A DNA stretch of 64,000 nucleotides from Hyphomicrobiales bacterium (GCA_016713235.1 JADJPN010000004.1:62001-126000); one strand, 5' to 3'; shown: positions 51,800 through 60,364, numbered from the stretch's first letter. Numbers and translations are program-made. Notes: generated by a model from the sequence alone, not told the origin.

Positions 51800-53803
51800 A
51801 TGGCTGAAAAAAAGAGCAGCAGTTCCAATTCCGGAAAGCCGAAAGAGGCGCCGTGGCTGATTCGCACCTATGCGGGTCACTCAACTGCGGCGGAATCCAA
51901 CAAGCTTTACCGCTCGAACCTCGCTAAGGGTCAGACCGGGCTTTCGGTCGCTTTCGATCTGCCGACCCAGACCGGCTACGACTCCGATCATGTGCTCGCG
52001 CGCGGCGAGGTAGGGAAAGTCGGCGTTCCGGTAAGTCATCTTGGCGACATGCGGACGCTGTTCGACGGCATTCCGCTCGGCTCCATGAATACCTCCATGA
52101 CGATCAATGCGACGGCGGCCTGGCTGCTGTCGCTCTATGTCGCGCTTGCCGAAGAAACCGGCGTGCCGAAGACCGCGCTTTCCGGCACCACGCAGAACGA
52201 CATCATCAAGGAATATCTTTCGCGCGGGACCTACGTCTTTCCGCCGCAGCCTTCGATGCGCCTGATCAGGGATACGATCCTCTACACGACGCGCGAAGTA
52301 CCGAAATGGAATCCGATGAACGTCTGCTCCTATCATTTGCAGGAAGCAGGCGCGACGCCGGTGCAGGAGCTCGCTTACGCGCTCGCGACCGCAATCGCGG
52401 TGCTCGACGGCGTGAAAGCGTCGGGCGAAGTGAAGGGCAAGGATTTCGAGGAAGTCGTCGGGCGTATTTCGTTCTTCGTGAACGCGGGGCTGCGTTTCAT
52501 CACGGAAGTCTGCAAGATGCGCGCCTTCACTGAATTATGGGAAGAAATCACGCGCGAGCGTTACGGTGTCACCAACGAAAAGCACCGCCGCTTCCGCTAT
52601 GGCGTGCAGGTGAATTCGCTCGGCCTCACCGAGCAGCAGCCGGAAAACAACGTCTATCGCATTTTGCTGGAGATGCTTGCGGTCACGCTTTCGAAAAACG
52701 CCCGCGCGCGCGCGGTGCAACTACCGGCATGGAACGAAGCGCTCGGCTTGCCGCGGCCGTGGGACCAGCAATGGTCGATCCGCATGCAGCAGATCGTGGC
52801 GTTCGAGACCGATCTGCTCGACTTCGGCGACATCTTCGACGGCTCCAAGGAAATCGAACGCAAGGTTGAAGAACTGAAGCGCGAAGCGCGCGAAGAACTC
52901 TCGCGCATCGAGGAGATGGGCGGCGCGGTCGCGGCGGTCGAATCGAGTTACATGAAGCAGAAGCTTGTGGAATCGAACACCAGGCGTCTGGAAGCGATCG
53001 AGCGCGGCGAGCAGACCGTGGTCGGGGTGAATCGCTTCACCGAAACCGAACCATCGCCGCTGACGACCGGCGAGGGCGCGATCCTCACCGTGCCGGAGCA
53101 TGTCGAGAAAGAGCAGGTGGAACGCCTGAATGCGTGGCGCAATTCGCGCGACCAGAAGAAGGTCGCGTCCGCGCTCGATGCGCTGCGCCGCGCGGCCTCC
53201 GAAGGCACGAATATCATGCCCGCCTCGATTGAGGCTGCGAAGGCCGGCGTCACCACCGGCGAATGGGGTTCAATGCTTCGCGAAGTATTCGGCGAGTACC
53301 GCGCGCCGACCGGAGTCGGCCGTTCCGCGCGGGCAAGCGCTGAAGGTCTGGATGAGGTCCGCGGCGCTGTCGAAAAAGTTTCGAAGAAGCTCGGCCGCCG
53401 TTTGAAATTCCTGGTCGGCAAGCCGGGCCTTGATGGCCATTCGAACGGCGCCGAGCAGATTGCCGTGCGCGCGCGCGATGCCGGTATGGAAGTCGTCTAC
53501 GAAGGCATTCGTCTGACCCCCGCGGAAATCGTGAACGCCGCGTTAGAGGAAGGTGTGCATGTCGTGGGCCTTTCGATCTTGTCGGGCTCACACGTTCCGC
53601 TGGTGCGCGATGTGATGAGCCGCATGCGCTCTGAAGGCCTCGAAGTGCCGGTGATCGTCGGCGGCATCATCCCGCCGGAAGACGAGAATGTGCTGAAGCG
53701 ATGCGGGGTCGCGGCCATCTACACCCCGAAGAATTACGAGCTGAACCGGATTCTCGCGGACATCGTGCGCGTCGTGGATGACCGCGCCACCAAAGCCGCC
53801 TAA
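51800..53803 (+). CDS. ecm: ethylmalonyl-CoA mutase (MeaA family)
   Basis: Ecm interconverts (2R)-ethylmalonyl-CoA and (2S)-methylsuccinyl-CoA using adenosylcobalamin. The 667-residue protein has the mutase barrel with IRTYAGHSTAAESNKLYR, AFDLPTQTGYDSDH, TMTINATAAWL-type region SMTINATAAWLLSLYVALAE, NPMNVCSYHLQEAGATPVQE and VQVNSLGLTEQQPENNVYRI. The B12-binding domain near the C-terminus carries GKPGLDGHSNGAEQ (the D-x-H-x-x-G lower-ligand motif) and VGLSILSGSH. Subfamily is supported by the MeaA-like N-terminus and by ccr and mcd nearby. ATG 51800 is preferred over an in-frame ATG 26 codons earlier. Confidence 0.93.
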   Translation: MAEKKSSSSNSGKPKEAPWLIRTYAGHSTAAESNKLYRSNLAKGQTGLSVAFDLPTQTGYDSDHVLARGEVGKVGVPVSHLGDMRTLFDGIPLGSMNTSMTINATAAWLLSLYVALAEETGVPKTALSGTTQNDIIKEYLSRGTYVFPPQPSMRLIRDTILYTTREVPKWNPMNVCSYHLQEAGATPVQELAYALATAIAVLDGVKASGEVKGKDFEEVVGRISFFVNAGLRFITEVCKMRAFTELWEEITRERYGVTNEKHRRFRYGVQVNSLGLTEQQPENNVYRILLEMLAVTLSKNARARAVQLPAWNEALGLPRPWDQQWSIRMQQIVAFETDLLDFGDIFDGSKEIERKVEELKREAREELSRIEEMGGAVAAVESSYMKQKLVESNTRRLEAIERGEQTVVGVNRFTETEPSPLTTGEGAILTVPEHVEKEQVERLNAWRNSRDQKKVASALDALRRAASEGTNIMPASIEAAKAGVTTGEWGSMLREVFGEYRAPTGVGRSARASAEGLDEVRGAVEKVSKKLGRRLKFLVGKPGLDGHSNGAEQIAVRARDAGMEVVYEGIRLTPAEIVNAALEEGVHVVGLSILSGSHVPLVRDVMSRMRSEGLEVPVIVGGIIPPEDENVLKRCGVAAIYTPKNYELNRILADIVRVVDDRATKAA

Positions 53804-53821
53804 AAGGCGCCCAAGCGCCGG

Positions 53822-54274
53822 TTGCTTGTCATCACGTTGGCCGTATCGTTTTGCGCGGGCGCCGCTTACGCGGCGCAAATGCCACCCATCGTCCGCGAAA
53901 CGCTTGCGCAGGCCGCTTCCGAATGCCGCAGCGCTGGTGGCCGTCCCGACCGGATCGAGCGTGCCGTCAAAGAGATCGATCTGAACGGCGATAACAGCAT
54001 CGATTGGGTTATCGACTTCAGCGACCTGCATTGCGAGAGCGCGCCGAGCTATTTCTGCGGTACGGGCGGGTGCCCGCTCTATCTGTTCGTCTCGCAGGGC
54101 AACGAATATATTCGCGTCTGGAACGATCTTGTGCACGCGTGGAAACCGGCAAAAGTCCGCGGGCTGCCCGGCATCCAGTTCGATCTGCATGGCACTGCGT
54201 GCGGTCTTGCAGGCGCCGACGCTTGCACAAAGACCTATATGTTCGACGGCAATCGGCTGCGCGAAGTGAAATAA
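53822..54274 (+). CDS. secreted protein of unknown function
   Basis: A protein of about 150 residues with a signal peptide (VITLAVSFCAGAAYA) and a mature part with six cysteines: ASECRSAGG, DLHCESAP, YFCGTGGCPLYLF, GTACGLAGADACTK. It has a calcium-loop-like DLNGDNSIDWVI segment. The start is probably TTG 53822; the codons before it (KAPKRR) contain no ATG or GTG after the ecm stop. It lies 18 bp after ecm and 0 bp before the next gene. I recognise no domain. Confidence 0.65.
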   Translation: MLVITLAVSFCAGAAYAAQMPPIVRETLAQAASECRSAGGRPDRIERAVKEIDLNGDNSIDWVIDFSDLHCESAPSYFCGTGGCPLYLFVSQGNEYIRVWNDLVHAWKPAKVRGLPGIQFDLHGTACGLAGADACTKTYMFDGNRLREVK

Positions 54275-55216
54275 TTGTCCCAGATCGCCCGCATTGCGGA
54301 AATCGTCCTGCCGGTCTTCGGCGTAATCGCGCTCGGCTATGTTTCGGTCTGGACGAAGCTGCTTTCCGAAAAAGCCGGCGAGGGTTTGAACGATTTCGTC
54401 TTTGTCATCGCCGTGCCGGTGATGATCGTGAAGACATTGCTCGGCGCGCAACTGCCGGAAGGCAGCCCCTGGGGCTACTGGCTTTCTTATTTTATCGGTG
54501 TCGCGATCGTCTGGTCGTTCACGCAACTCGTGACCTGGAAGATTTATGGAAGACCCGGGCGTGAGGCCGTCATCATGGGCTTCTCGGCGGGTCAGTCGAA
54601 TATCGTGCTCGTCGGAATTCCGCTCGTGCTCACGGCATATGGCGAAGCCGGGGCGGTGCCGCTGTTTCTCCTGATCGCAGTGCACCTGCCGATCATGATG
54701 CTGGCGGCGACGGTGATGATCGAGAGCGCGGACGCGGGCATCACGCGGGAAGCCATCTTCAAGCTGGTCAAGAACCTCGTCACCAATCCGCTGCTGATTG
54801 CTTTTGCGATCGGCTCCATCGGCCGCATCTCGGGCGTGCAGCTTGGCGGAGTGCCGAAGCAATTCGTCGAGCTGATCGCGGTTGCGGCTGTGCCGTGTGC
54901 GTTGTTCGCGATGGGTATGGCGCTGCGTAAGTACGGCGTGTTCGGCGATGTGAAGCTGTCAGCCCTTATCGTTGTCGTGAAGCTGCTGCTGCTCCCGCTC
55001 GCCGTATATCTGCTTGCAAAGTACGTTTTCGTGCTGACCCCGGTCTGGCACGGCGTCGCCGTGATTTTCGCGTCGATGGCAGTCGGTATCAATTCGTATC
55101 TACTGGCCGCGCGCTACAACACGGGAGTCGTGACGGTTGCGGGCGCGGTGACGCTTTCGACCGCGTTGTCGCTGTTCTCGGTTTCGTTCTGGTTGTTCGT
55201 GCTCGGGATCGGGTGA
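54275..55216 (+). CDS. AEC family transporter
   Basis: A 313-residue membrane protein with about ten helices in two halves. The first half has VFGVIALGYVSVWTKLLSEKAG. The middle carries AVIMGFSAGQSNIVLVGIPL, and the second half has NLVTNPLLIAFAIGSIGRIS and GINSYLLAARYN. These match the auxin efflux carrier (AEC) family, which exports organic acids or amino acids in bacteria. Start is TTG 54275, the codon directly after the previous stop. Substrate is unknown. Confidence 0.84.
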   Translation: MSQIARIAEIVLPVFGVIALGYVSVWTKLLSEKAGEGLNDFVFVIAVPVMIVKTLLGAQLPEGSPWGYWLSYFIGVAIVWSFTQLVTWKIYGRPGREAVIMGFSAGQSNIVLVGIPLVLTAYGEAGAVPLFLLIAVHLPIMMLAATVMIESADAGITREAIFKLVKNLVTNPLLIAFAIGSIGRISGVQLGGVPKQFVELIAVAAVPCALFAMGMALRKYGVFGDVKLSALIVVVKLLLLPLAVYLLAKYVFVLTPVWHGVAVIFASMAVGINSYLLAARYNTGVVTVAGAVTLSTALSLFSVSFWLFVLGIG

Positions 55217-55240
55217 ACTGAATCGCGCGCATTTCTAATT

Positions 55241-55268
55241 GTCAAAGTCGGATAAATCCGACTTTGAC
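55241..55268. repeat. perfect 13-bp inverted repeat with 2-nt loop
   Basis: GTCAAAGTCGGAT (55241-55253) and ATCCGACTTTGAC (55256-55268) are exact inverted copies separated by AA. It lies between the convergent AEC transporter and gluQRS genes. A hairpin on either strand is certain, but no T-run follows, so it is not a standard terminator. It may be a Rho-related stop, a protein-binding palindrome or a copy of an intergenic repeat. Only one copy is seen here. Confidence 0.85.
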
Positions 55269-55276
55269 TGGATCGG

Positions 55277-56100
55277 CTAGAGCCCGATCGCCTCTTTTAT
55301 TTGCGCACCGCTCACGCCGCTTTCGCGCAAATCGCGCAATGTGGTCGACGGGTCGCGCTTGGATAGTTTTTGCCGCTCTCGTCCACAAGCAGGTGGTGGT
55401 GCCGATAGGTCGGCGCGGGAAGGCCGAGCAGCTCCTGCAACAGCCGATGTACGGCGGTTGACTCGAACAAATCTTTGCCGCGAACGACATGCGTCACGCC
55501 TTGCAAGGCGTCGTCGAGCACCGCGGCGAGGTGATAGCTCGCCGGCATTTGCTTCCGGCCCAGCACGACATCGCCCCAGCGTTCCGGATGCGCTTCAACC
55601 TGTTTGTCCACTTCGGTCCAGAAGAGCGGCGTCTCGACGCGCGATAGTGCCTGCTCCATGTCGAGACGAAGTGCATAGGGTTCGCCCGCCGCTTCACGCT
55701 CGGCGGCCTCTTCGGGCGAAAATCCCTCGTCGCGCGAATAACGCGGGCCGCCTTCGGGATCGCGTCCGGTAATCAGCCGCGCGAGATCGGCGCGGGTTTC
55801 GTACGACGCATAAAGAAGGTGTTCAGCTTCGAGGCGGCTCAACTCAGCGGCATACTCCTCGAAATGATCGGACTGGCGCCTAACGGGGGACTCCCAGTTA
55901 ATTCCGAGCCATTCGAGGTCTTCGTAGATCGACTCTTCGAATTCCGGCTTGCAGCGCGTGAGGTCGATATCTTCGATCCGCAGCAAAAAGCGTCCGCCAA
56001 CGCGCTCAGCCTCTTGGAAATTGAGAAGGGCGGAAAGCGCGTGGCCGAGATGCAGATGACCTGTCGGGGAGGGTGCGAAGCGGAAAACGGGGGCGGACAT
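55277..56100 (-). pseudogene. gluQ: glutamyl-Q tRNA(Asp) synthetase, frameshifted near the C-terminus
   Basis: GluQRS loads glutamate onto queuosine 34 of tRNA-Asp. From ATG 56100 the protein begins FRFAPSPTGHLHLGHALSAL (class I HIGH motif as HLGH) and continues normally through LLRIEDIDLTRCKPEF, YSRDEGFSPEEAAERE and HVVRGKDLFESTAVHRLLQE. After LLVDESGK the frame reads NYPSATRRPHC. Adding one A to the run AAAAA (about 55366-55370) restores KLSKRDPSTTLRDLRESGVS and the stop TAG at 55277. The KLSKR motif completes the active site, so the frame as written lacks it. 824 nt plus one gives 275 codons. Confidence 0.88.
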
Positions 56101-56208
56101 GGGCCGTGTGGTGGAATCGGGTTGCAGTACCGGAAGCCTTGTAGATGGTTTCGTGCCGGAATGCGCGCCAATGCGGGATGAGGGAAAGCTCCGCGTAAAT
56201 AAGATTCC

Positions 56209-56260
56209 GGGGGGGGTGTCTCGGGGTCCCTGTTCCGGCGGCGGGGTGCTTGGGGGGGGG
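56209..56260 (+). other. four G-runs, possible G-quadruplex
   Basis: Within 52 bp upstream of gluQRS and the AlkA-like gene there are four runs of G: eight (56209-56216), four (56223-56226), four (56243-56246) and nine (56252-56260), with loops of 6, 16 and 5. Such spacing allows a G-quadruplex on the plus strand. Runs of this length are rare elsewhere in the window. They are also places where base counts in a consensus are least reliable. Confidence 0.55.
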
Positions 56261-56358
56261 ATGCAGCGCGCGCCCAAAGGGGCAGCAGACGCGTTCCTGC
56301 TGCGGCGCTCTCATCGGGGCGCGCCCGCCGCAAAGACCTTTCCTACGAGTAAACTGAA

Positions 56359-57024
56359 ATGCCTGTCCGTATCGACACCGAAGAACATTTAAAGGAAGCG
56401 CTGGATAAGCTGCTCGTCCTCGATCCGCGCCTTGTCGAGGTGCTTGCGGTTGCCGGTCACCCGCCGATGCGAAGGCGGGATGGCGGTTTTCCCGGACTCG
56501 CGCGCATCATCTGCGGACAACAATTGTCGGTGGCTTCCGCTGCGGCGATCTGGGGGCGGCTGGAAACGAAATTTGTTCCGCTTGATCACCACGCGATCCT
56601 GAAGGCGCGTACTCCGCAGCTGCAGCGCGTTGGCTTGTCGATGCCTAAGATCAGGACGTTCCGGCACATCGCGCGCGCGGTGCGCGACGAGCATCTGAAT
56701 ATCGACGCGCTGGCGCATATGCCGGCGGAAGACGCGTACGCGCAGCTTGTGAAAGTGAACGGCATCGGTCCATGGACCGCGGACGTCTATCTGATGTTCT
56801 GTGTCGGGCACGCAGATGCTTTTGCTTCCGGCGATCTCGCGCTCCAGGAGGCCGCGCGCATTATGCTGAAAAAACGCAAGCGGCCGGACGCGAAGCAACT
56901 CGAGAAAATCGCGCGGGTCTGGAAGCCGTATCGCTCGGTGGCGGCGCGCTTGCTCTGGGCGTATTATGCGGCGGTGAAGAAGCGCGACGGCGTGCCTGTC
57001 GAGCAAGGAGAACAAAAACAATGA
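56359..57024 (+). CDS. DNA-3-methyladenine glycosylase (AlkA/HhH-GPD)
   Basis: A 221-residue base-excision repair glycosylase. The helix-hairpin-helix is LVKVNGIGPWTADVYLMF and the catalytic Asp is in FASGDLALQEAARI (Asp159). ARIICGQQLSVASAAAIWGR is the N-terminal family signature. It removes alkylated purines from DNA. The N-terminal AlkA-specific domain is absent, as in the short DNA-3-methyladenine glycosylase 2 family. Its TGA overlaps the start of the next gene. Confidence 0.9.
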   Translation: MPVRIDTEEHLKEALDKLLVLDPRLVEVLAVAGHPPMRRRDGGFPGLARIICGQQLSVASAAAIWGRLETKFVPLDHHAILKARTPQLQRVGLSMPKIRTFRHIARAVRDEHLNIDALAHMPAEDAYAQLVKVNGIGPWTADVYLMFCVGHADAFASGDLALQEAARIMLKKRKRPDAKQLEKIARVWKPYRSVAARLLWAYYAAVKKRDGVPVEQGEQKQ

Positions 57025-57683
57025 TCGACGGACCTCGTATCGCGCCGCGTTCCGGCACGGCCAAACAGCTTGTCGTGTTCCTGCATGGCTATGGCGCGGA
57101 CGGAAACGATCTCATTTCCTTAGGTCGCGAGTGGCAATCGCTGCTTCCCGATGCTGCGTTCGTTTCGCCGAATGCGCCGGAAGCCGTTCCGCAGCATCCG
57201 GTAGGGCGGCAGTGGTTTGGGCTCACCTTCCGCGATCCGGATGAGCGCTGGCGCGGCGTTACCAAAGCGCGCCCGATTCTCGACGAATTTCTCGACGCGG
57301 AACTGGCGAAGAACAACCTGCCGCCTTCAGCGCTTGCGCTGGTCGGCTTCAGCCAGGGCACGATGATGGCGTTGCATACCGGGCTTCGCCGTCCGGCGTT
57401 GGCGGCGATCGTCGGTTATTCAGGCGTGCTGGTGACGCCTACGAACCCGGAAGTAGCCGCCAAGGGAGCTCAAGAAATCCAAGCGAGGCCCCCGGTGCTG
57501 CTCGTGCATGGCGATCAGGATGAAGTGATCCCGGCGCAGGCCCTCCTTCTTTCGGCGCAGGGTCTCGGCGGCATGGGGGTCGCGGTCGAGTGGCATCTTT
57601 CGAAGGGAATCGGCCACGGTATCGACGGCGAGGGGCTCCGGCTCGGCGGCACCTTCCTGCAAAAAGCCTTCCGGGGACGCTGA
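57021..57683 (+). CDS. alpha/beta hydrolase (phospholipase/carboxylesterase family)
   Basis: A 220-residue serine esterase. The oxyanion region is VVFLHGYGADGNDLI, the nucleophile elbow is LVGFSQGTMMAL (Ser111), the Asp is in LVHGDQDEVIP, and His lies in KGIGHGIDGEGL. This matches YpfH-like acyl-esterases with broad specificity. No signal peptide is present, so it is cytoplasmic. ATG 57021 overlaps the stop of the glycosylase gene (ATGA); AAGGAG lies about 10 bp before it. Confidence 0.88.
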   Translation: MIDGPRIAPRSGTAKQLVVFLHGYGADGNDLISLGREWQSLLPDAAFVSPNAPEAVPQHPVGRQWFGLTFRDPDERWRGVTKARPILDEFLDAELAKNNLPPSALALVGFSQGTMMALHTGLRRPALAAIVGYSGVLVTPTNPEVAAKGAQEIQARPPVLLVHGDQDEVIPAQALLLSAQGLGGMGVAVEWHLSKGIGHGIDGEGLRLGGTFLQKAFRGR

Positions 57684-57778
57684 TTTCGGACGGCTTCACA
57701 AAGACGACACGGACCCAGTATTATGGGGTCCGATAGACGCGGCGTGCGACCGCGGGGCTTCAGCAAGGAGTCGCGTTT

Positions 57779-58348
57779 TTGCACACTGCTGTTTCACCCG
57801 GAGTTTCTCCAGGTTCTTGGCCTGCGCTGGTCCTGAACGCGGACTTCCGCCCGCTCAGCTATTATCCGCTTTCGATCTGGTCATGGCAGGACACGATCAA
57901 GGCCGTGTTTCTCGACCGCGTGAACACGGTCGCGCTTTACGACAAAGCCGTGCGAAGCCCGACCGCCGAGTTCAGGCTTCCGAGCGTTGTCTCGTTAAAG
58001 ACCTTTGTTCGTCCGTCGCGCCATCCGGCTTTCACCCGCTTCAACGTTTTTCTGCGTGACCGCTTCTCCTGCCAATATTGCGGCGTCAAAGAAGAGCTCA
58101 CCTTCGATCATCTGGTCCCGCGCGCGCATGGCGGGCAAACCACGTGGGAGAACGTCGTCACTGCTTGCTCGAGCTGCAATTTGCGCAAGGGTGGGCAGAT
58201 GCCGGCGCACGCGAATATGTGGCCGCATCAAATGCCGTTCCAGCCGAGCGTGAATGACCTGCACAAGAACGGCAGGCTGTTCCCGCCGAACTACCTGCAC
58301 CAGAGCTGGCTCGACTATCTCTACTGGGACGCAGAACTCGAGGCGTAA
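57779..58348 (+). CDS. HNH endonuclease family protein
   Basis: A 189-residue protein. The zinc-supported HNH site comprises CQYC (98, 101), LTFDHLVPRAHGG (Asp110-His111), and CSSCNLRKG (130, 133). An N-terminal region ALVLNADFRPLSYYPLSIWS is typical of the widespread alphaproteobacterial HNH proteins that occur as single chromosomal genes and whose function is unknown. The start is TTG 57779, supported by AAGGAG upstream. It is not associated with a phage or restriction gene. Confidence 0.88.
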   Translation: MHTAVSPGVSPGSWPALVLNADFRPLSYYPLSIWSWQDTIKAVFLDRVNTVALYDKAVRSPTAEFRLPSVVSLKTFVRPSRHPAFTRFNVFLRDRFSCQYCGVKEELTFDHLVPRAHGGQTTWENVVTACSSCNLRKGGQMPAHANMWPHQMPFQPSVNDLHKNGRLFPPNYLHQSWLDYLYWDAELEA

Positions 58349-58349
58349 G

Positions 58350-58847
58350 TTACGCGCGGCGCGCGCCTGCGATGGCTATGACTGCCGCGGCGGCGGAGAT
58401 CAGCGCGTTATAGCCAGCAAGCGAAATTCCGAAGAGACGCCACGCCGCTTCGTTGCAGGGGACTGCGCGGACCTTGCCGAGCGATTCCAGAATATTACCG
58501 ATGGGTGCCGATGACGGCGCCGCTGCGGCGCAGGCAGTGGGTCCCTGCCAGAAACCCCATTCGACGCCGGCGTGATGGATGCCCATGCCCACGCTAACCA
58601 AAAGAACAAGCGCAAGCAGATAGAGGCCGATACGAAGAATCGACCTGTTGGCGCCATAAAGCGCAAAAGCCGCGATCGCCAGGCCCAGCGGGATTGCGAA
58701 GTAATAGGGAATGCGCTGCTGGTAGCAGAGCGGGCAGGGCGCATATTTCAGGACGTACTCGAAGTACCAGGCGCCGCAGAGCGCGGCGAACATCAAAAAT
58801 GCTGCGGCGAAGGCGGCGTTGGCGGGTTTGATCGGCTTGCTGGTCAT
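58350..58847 (-). CDS. dsbB: disulfide bond formation protein B
   Basis: DsbB reoxidises DsbA and passes electrons to quinone. The 165-residue four-helix membrane protein has the first redox pair CPLC (38, 41) after helix 1 and the second pair in GPTACAAAA and VPCNEAAW in the large periplasmic loop. The conserved Trp and Arg residues in CNEAAWRLFGIS fit. It converges with the HNH gene: the stops are 1 bp apart. Confidence 0.9.
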   Translation of the reverse strand: MTSKPIKPANAAFAAAFLMFAALCGAWYFEYVLKYAPCPLCYQQRIPYYFAIPLGLAIAAFALYGANRSILRIGLYLLALVLLVSVGMGIHHAGVEWGFWQGPTACAAAAPSSAPIGNILESLGKVRAVPCNEAAWRLFGISLAGYNALISAAAAVIAIAGARRA

Positions 58848-58950
58848 CGGCGTTGGCGTAACGAAGCCGGAACCCCGTGTCTATTGCATGACCATTCTTT
58901 GGCCGCTTGCAGCGGGCGGAAGCGCCGCTATAACTGCGCCCGTTCCGGGT

Positions 58951-59036
58951 GCCCCTGTGGCGGAACTGGTAGACGCGCCTGACTCAAAATCAGGTGGCCA
59001 AAAGCCGTGCTGGTTCGATTCCGGCCAGGGGCACCA
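58951..59036 (+). tRNA. tRNA-Leu, anticodon CAA
   Basis: The 7-bp acceptor stem GCCCCTG pairs with CAGGGGC, followed by A and an encoded CCA at 59034-59036. The D-arm region (GGCGGAACTGGTAGACGC), the anticodon stem CCTGA/TCAGG around CTCAAAA (anticodon CAA) and the T-arm GGTTCGATTCC are all visible. The variable arm TGGCCAAAAGCCGTG is long, as in leucine tRNA. It reads UUG codons. It lies between two genes on the opposite strand, which end 8 bp away on one side. Confidence 0.95.
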
Positions 59037-59043
59037 ATTTTCC

Positions 59044-59772
59044 TCAGGCGCGATACGCGGCCCAAAGCAGCGCAAGGCCCGAGCCGAGCAGCATCAGATC
59101 GAGCAATTTCGCGAACGTAGCTGTGCTCATGCGCATGACGAGATATTTGCCGACGAAGGTGCCCACCATGAGCGATGAGCCGACGATCAGGCCTTTGATC
59201 AAGGTTTCCTGTGCCAGCGCGCCCAGCGCCTGAAAGGTCGTGACCTTGGTGATGTAAATAAAAAGGGAAGCGGCGGCCTCGGTTGCGAGCAAAGCCCCCT
59301 TGATCAGCCCGGCGGCGGCGAAGACCGGCACACTTAAAGGACCGGTCGAAAGCACGATCCCGGTCAGAAATCCGATCAGCGCGCCCGCGATCGCAAGTTG
59401 CCACCAGCTTGCCTTCCAGCCGCGCTTTGCGAGGAAACGTCTTCCCGGGATCATCGCAAGGAAGAAAAGTCCGAGCAGCGTGTCGATCAGCGCCGGCGGC
59501 AGCGAAATCAGCGTGCGTGCGCCGAGCGCGGCAGCGGGAATTGTGGGCAGCGCGTAGGCCGCGAGCACGCGCCAGTCGATCTCGCGCCACCAGGCTGCCG
59601 CGCGGGAGAAATTCACCATCAGGGAGGCGACCGCCATGATCGGCACCGCCTGCAAAGGTCCGAAGGTGAAGACGAGCACGGGGAGAAGAAGGATCGAGGA
59701 ACCCGTCCCGATCACGCCACCAATCGTTCCGGCGAATACGCCGACGATCAGCACGAAGAGATAGCTCGTCAT
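59044..59772 (-). CDS. TauE/SafE family sulfite exporter-like protein
   Basis: A 242-residue membrane protein with eight predicted helices. GTIGGVIGTGSSILLLPVLV is the first TauE/SafE repeat and the second is GALIGFLTGIVLSTGPLSVP; both have the Gly-rich pattern of the family. Members export sulfite, sulfoacetate or other organic anions. I set the start at ATG 59772; its neighbour YqaA ends one base before it. No clear substrate hint is nearby. Confidence 0.86.
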   Translation of the reverse strand: MTSYLFVLIVGVFAGTIGGVIGTGSSILLLPVLVFTFGPLQAVPIMAVASLMVNFSRAAAWWREIDWRVLAAYALPTIPAAALGARTLISLPPALIDTLLGLFFLAMIPGRRFLAKRGWKASWWQLAIAGALIGFLTGIVLSTGPLSVPVFAAAGLIKGALLATEAAASLFIYITKVTTFQALGALAQETLIKGLIVGSSLMVGTFVGKYLVMRMSTATFAKLLDLMLLGSGLALLWAAYRA

Positions 59773-59773
59773 G

Positions 59774-60364
59774 TCAGGCAACGAGTACAGCTGCGACAAT
59801 GCCGAGTATGAACAGGATCAGGAATGCGGTGAAGACGAGTTCCAGCCGCTTCTCGATGAAGTCTTTGGCCGACGGCCCGAGCCAGTAGAGCAGGCCTGCC
59901 ACGAGATAAAAGCGGGCGCCGCGCGTGATCAGCGACAGCACCGTGAACCAGAACAGATTGTATTCGGCAAAGCCGGCCGTGATCGTGACGAGCTTGTAGG
60001 GGATCGGCGTGATGCCTTTGGCAAGGATCACCCAATGACCCCATTCGGCGTAAGCCTGCCGGAAAGCGTCCGATTGTTTGCCGTAGCCATAAAGCTGGAT
60101 CAGCCAGCTGCCGACAGACTCGTAGAGCAGGTAGCCGATGGCGTAGCCGAACAATCCGCCGACTACCGACGCGATGGTACAGATCCCGGCGTAGAAAAAC
60201 GCACGCCTAGGCTGTGCCAGGCACATCGGCACCAGCACGGCGTCGGGCGGGATCGGAAAGAACGAGCTTTCGGCAAAGGAAACGCCCGCCAGCGCATATG
60301 GCGCTGACGGGCGCGCGGAAAGCGCGAGAATCCAGTCGTAAAGACGGCGCAGCATTCGATGCAT
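59774..60364 (-). CDS. YqaA/DedA-like membrane protein
   Basis: A 196-residue membrane protein of the YqaA branch of the DedA (SNARE-associated) superfamily. FAESSFFPIPPDAVLVPMCL has the conserved E-x-x-x-x-P-I-P-x-D/E motif. GYAIGYLLYESVG, HWVILAKGITPIPYKLVTITAGF and TRGARFYLVAGLLYWLG follow. The family influences membrane homeostasis, perhaps as lipid carriers. It is coupled to the TauE/SafE gene, which starts one base after its stop. Confidence 0.87.
   Translation of the reverse strand: MHRMLRRLYDWILALSARPSAPYALAGVSFAESSFFPIPPDAVLVPMCLAQPRRAFFYAGICTIASVVGGLFGYAIGYLLYESVGSWLIQLYGYGKQSDAFRQAYAEWGHWVILAKGITPIPYKLVTITAGFAEYNLFWFTVLSLITRGARFYLVAGLLYWLGPSAKDFIEKRLELVFTAFLILFILGIVAAVLVA

Noticed and set aside
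57779..58348. Homing or phage-type HNH endonuclease
   Set aside because: It stands alone among core genes, matches a chromosomal single-copy family, and no intron, intein or phage gene is near.
58951..59036. tRNA-Leu as an integration site
   Set aside because: No integrase, direct repeat of the tRNA 3' end or foreign gene block is present on either side.
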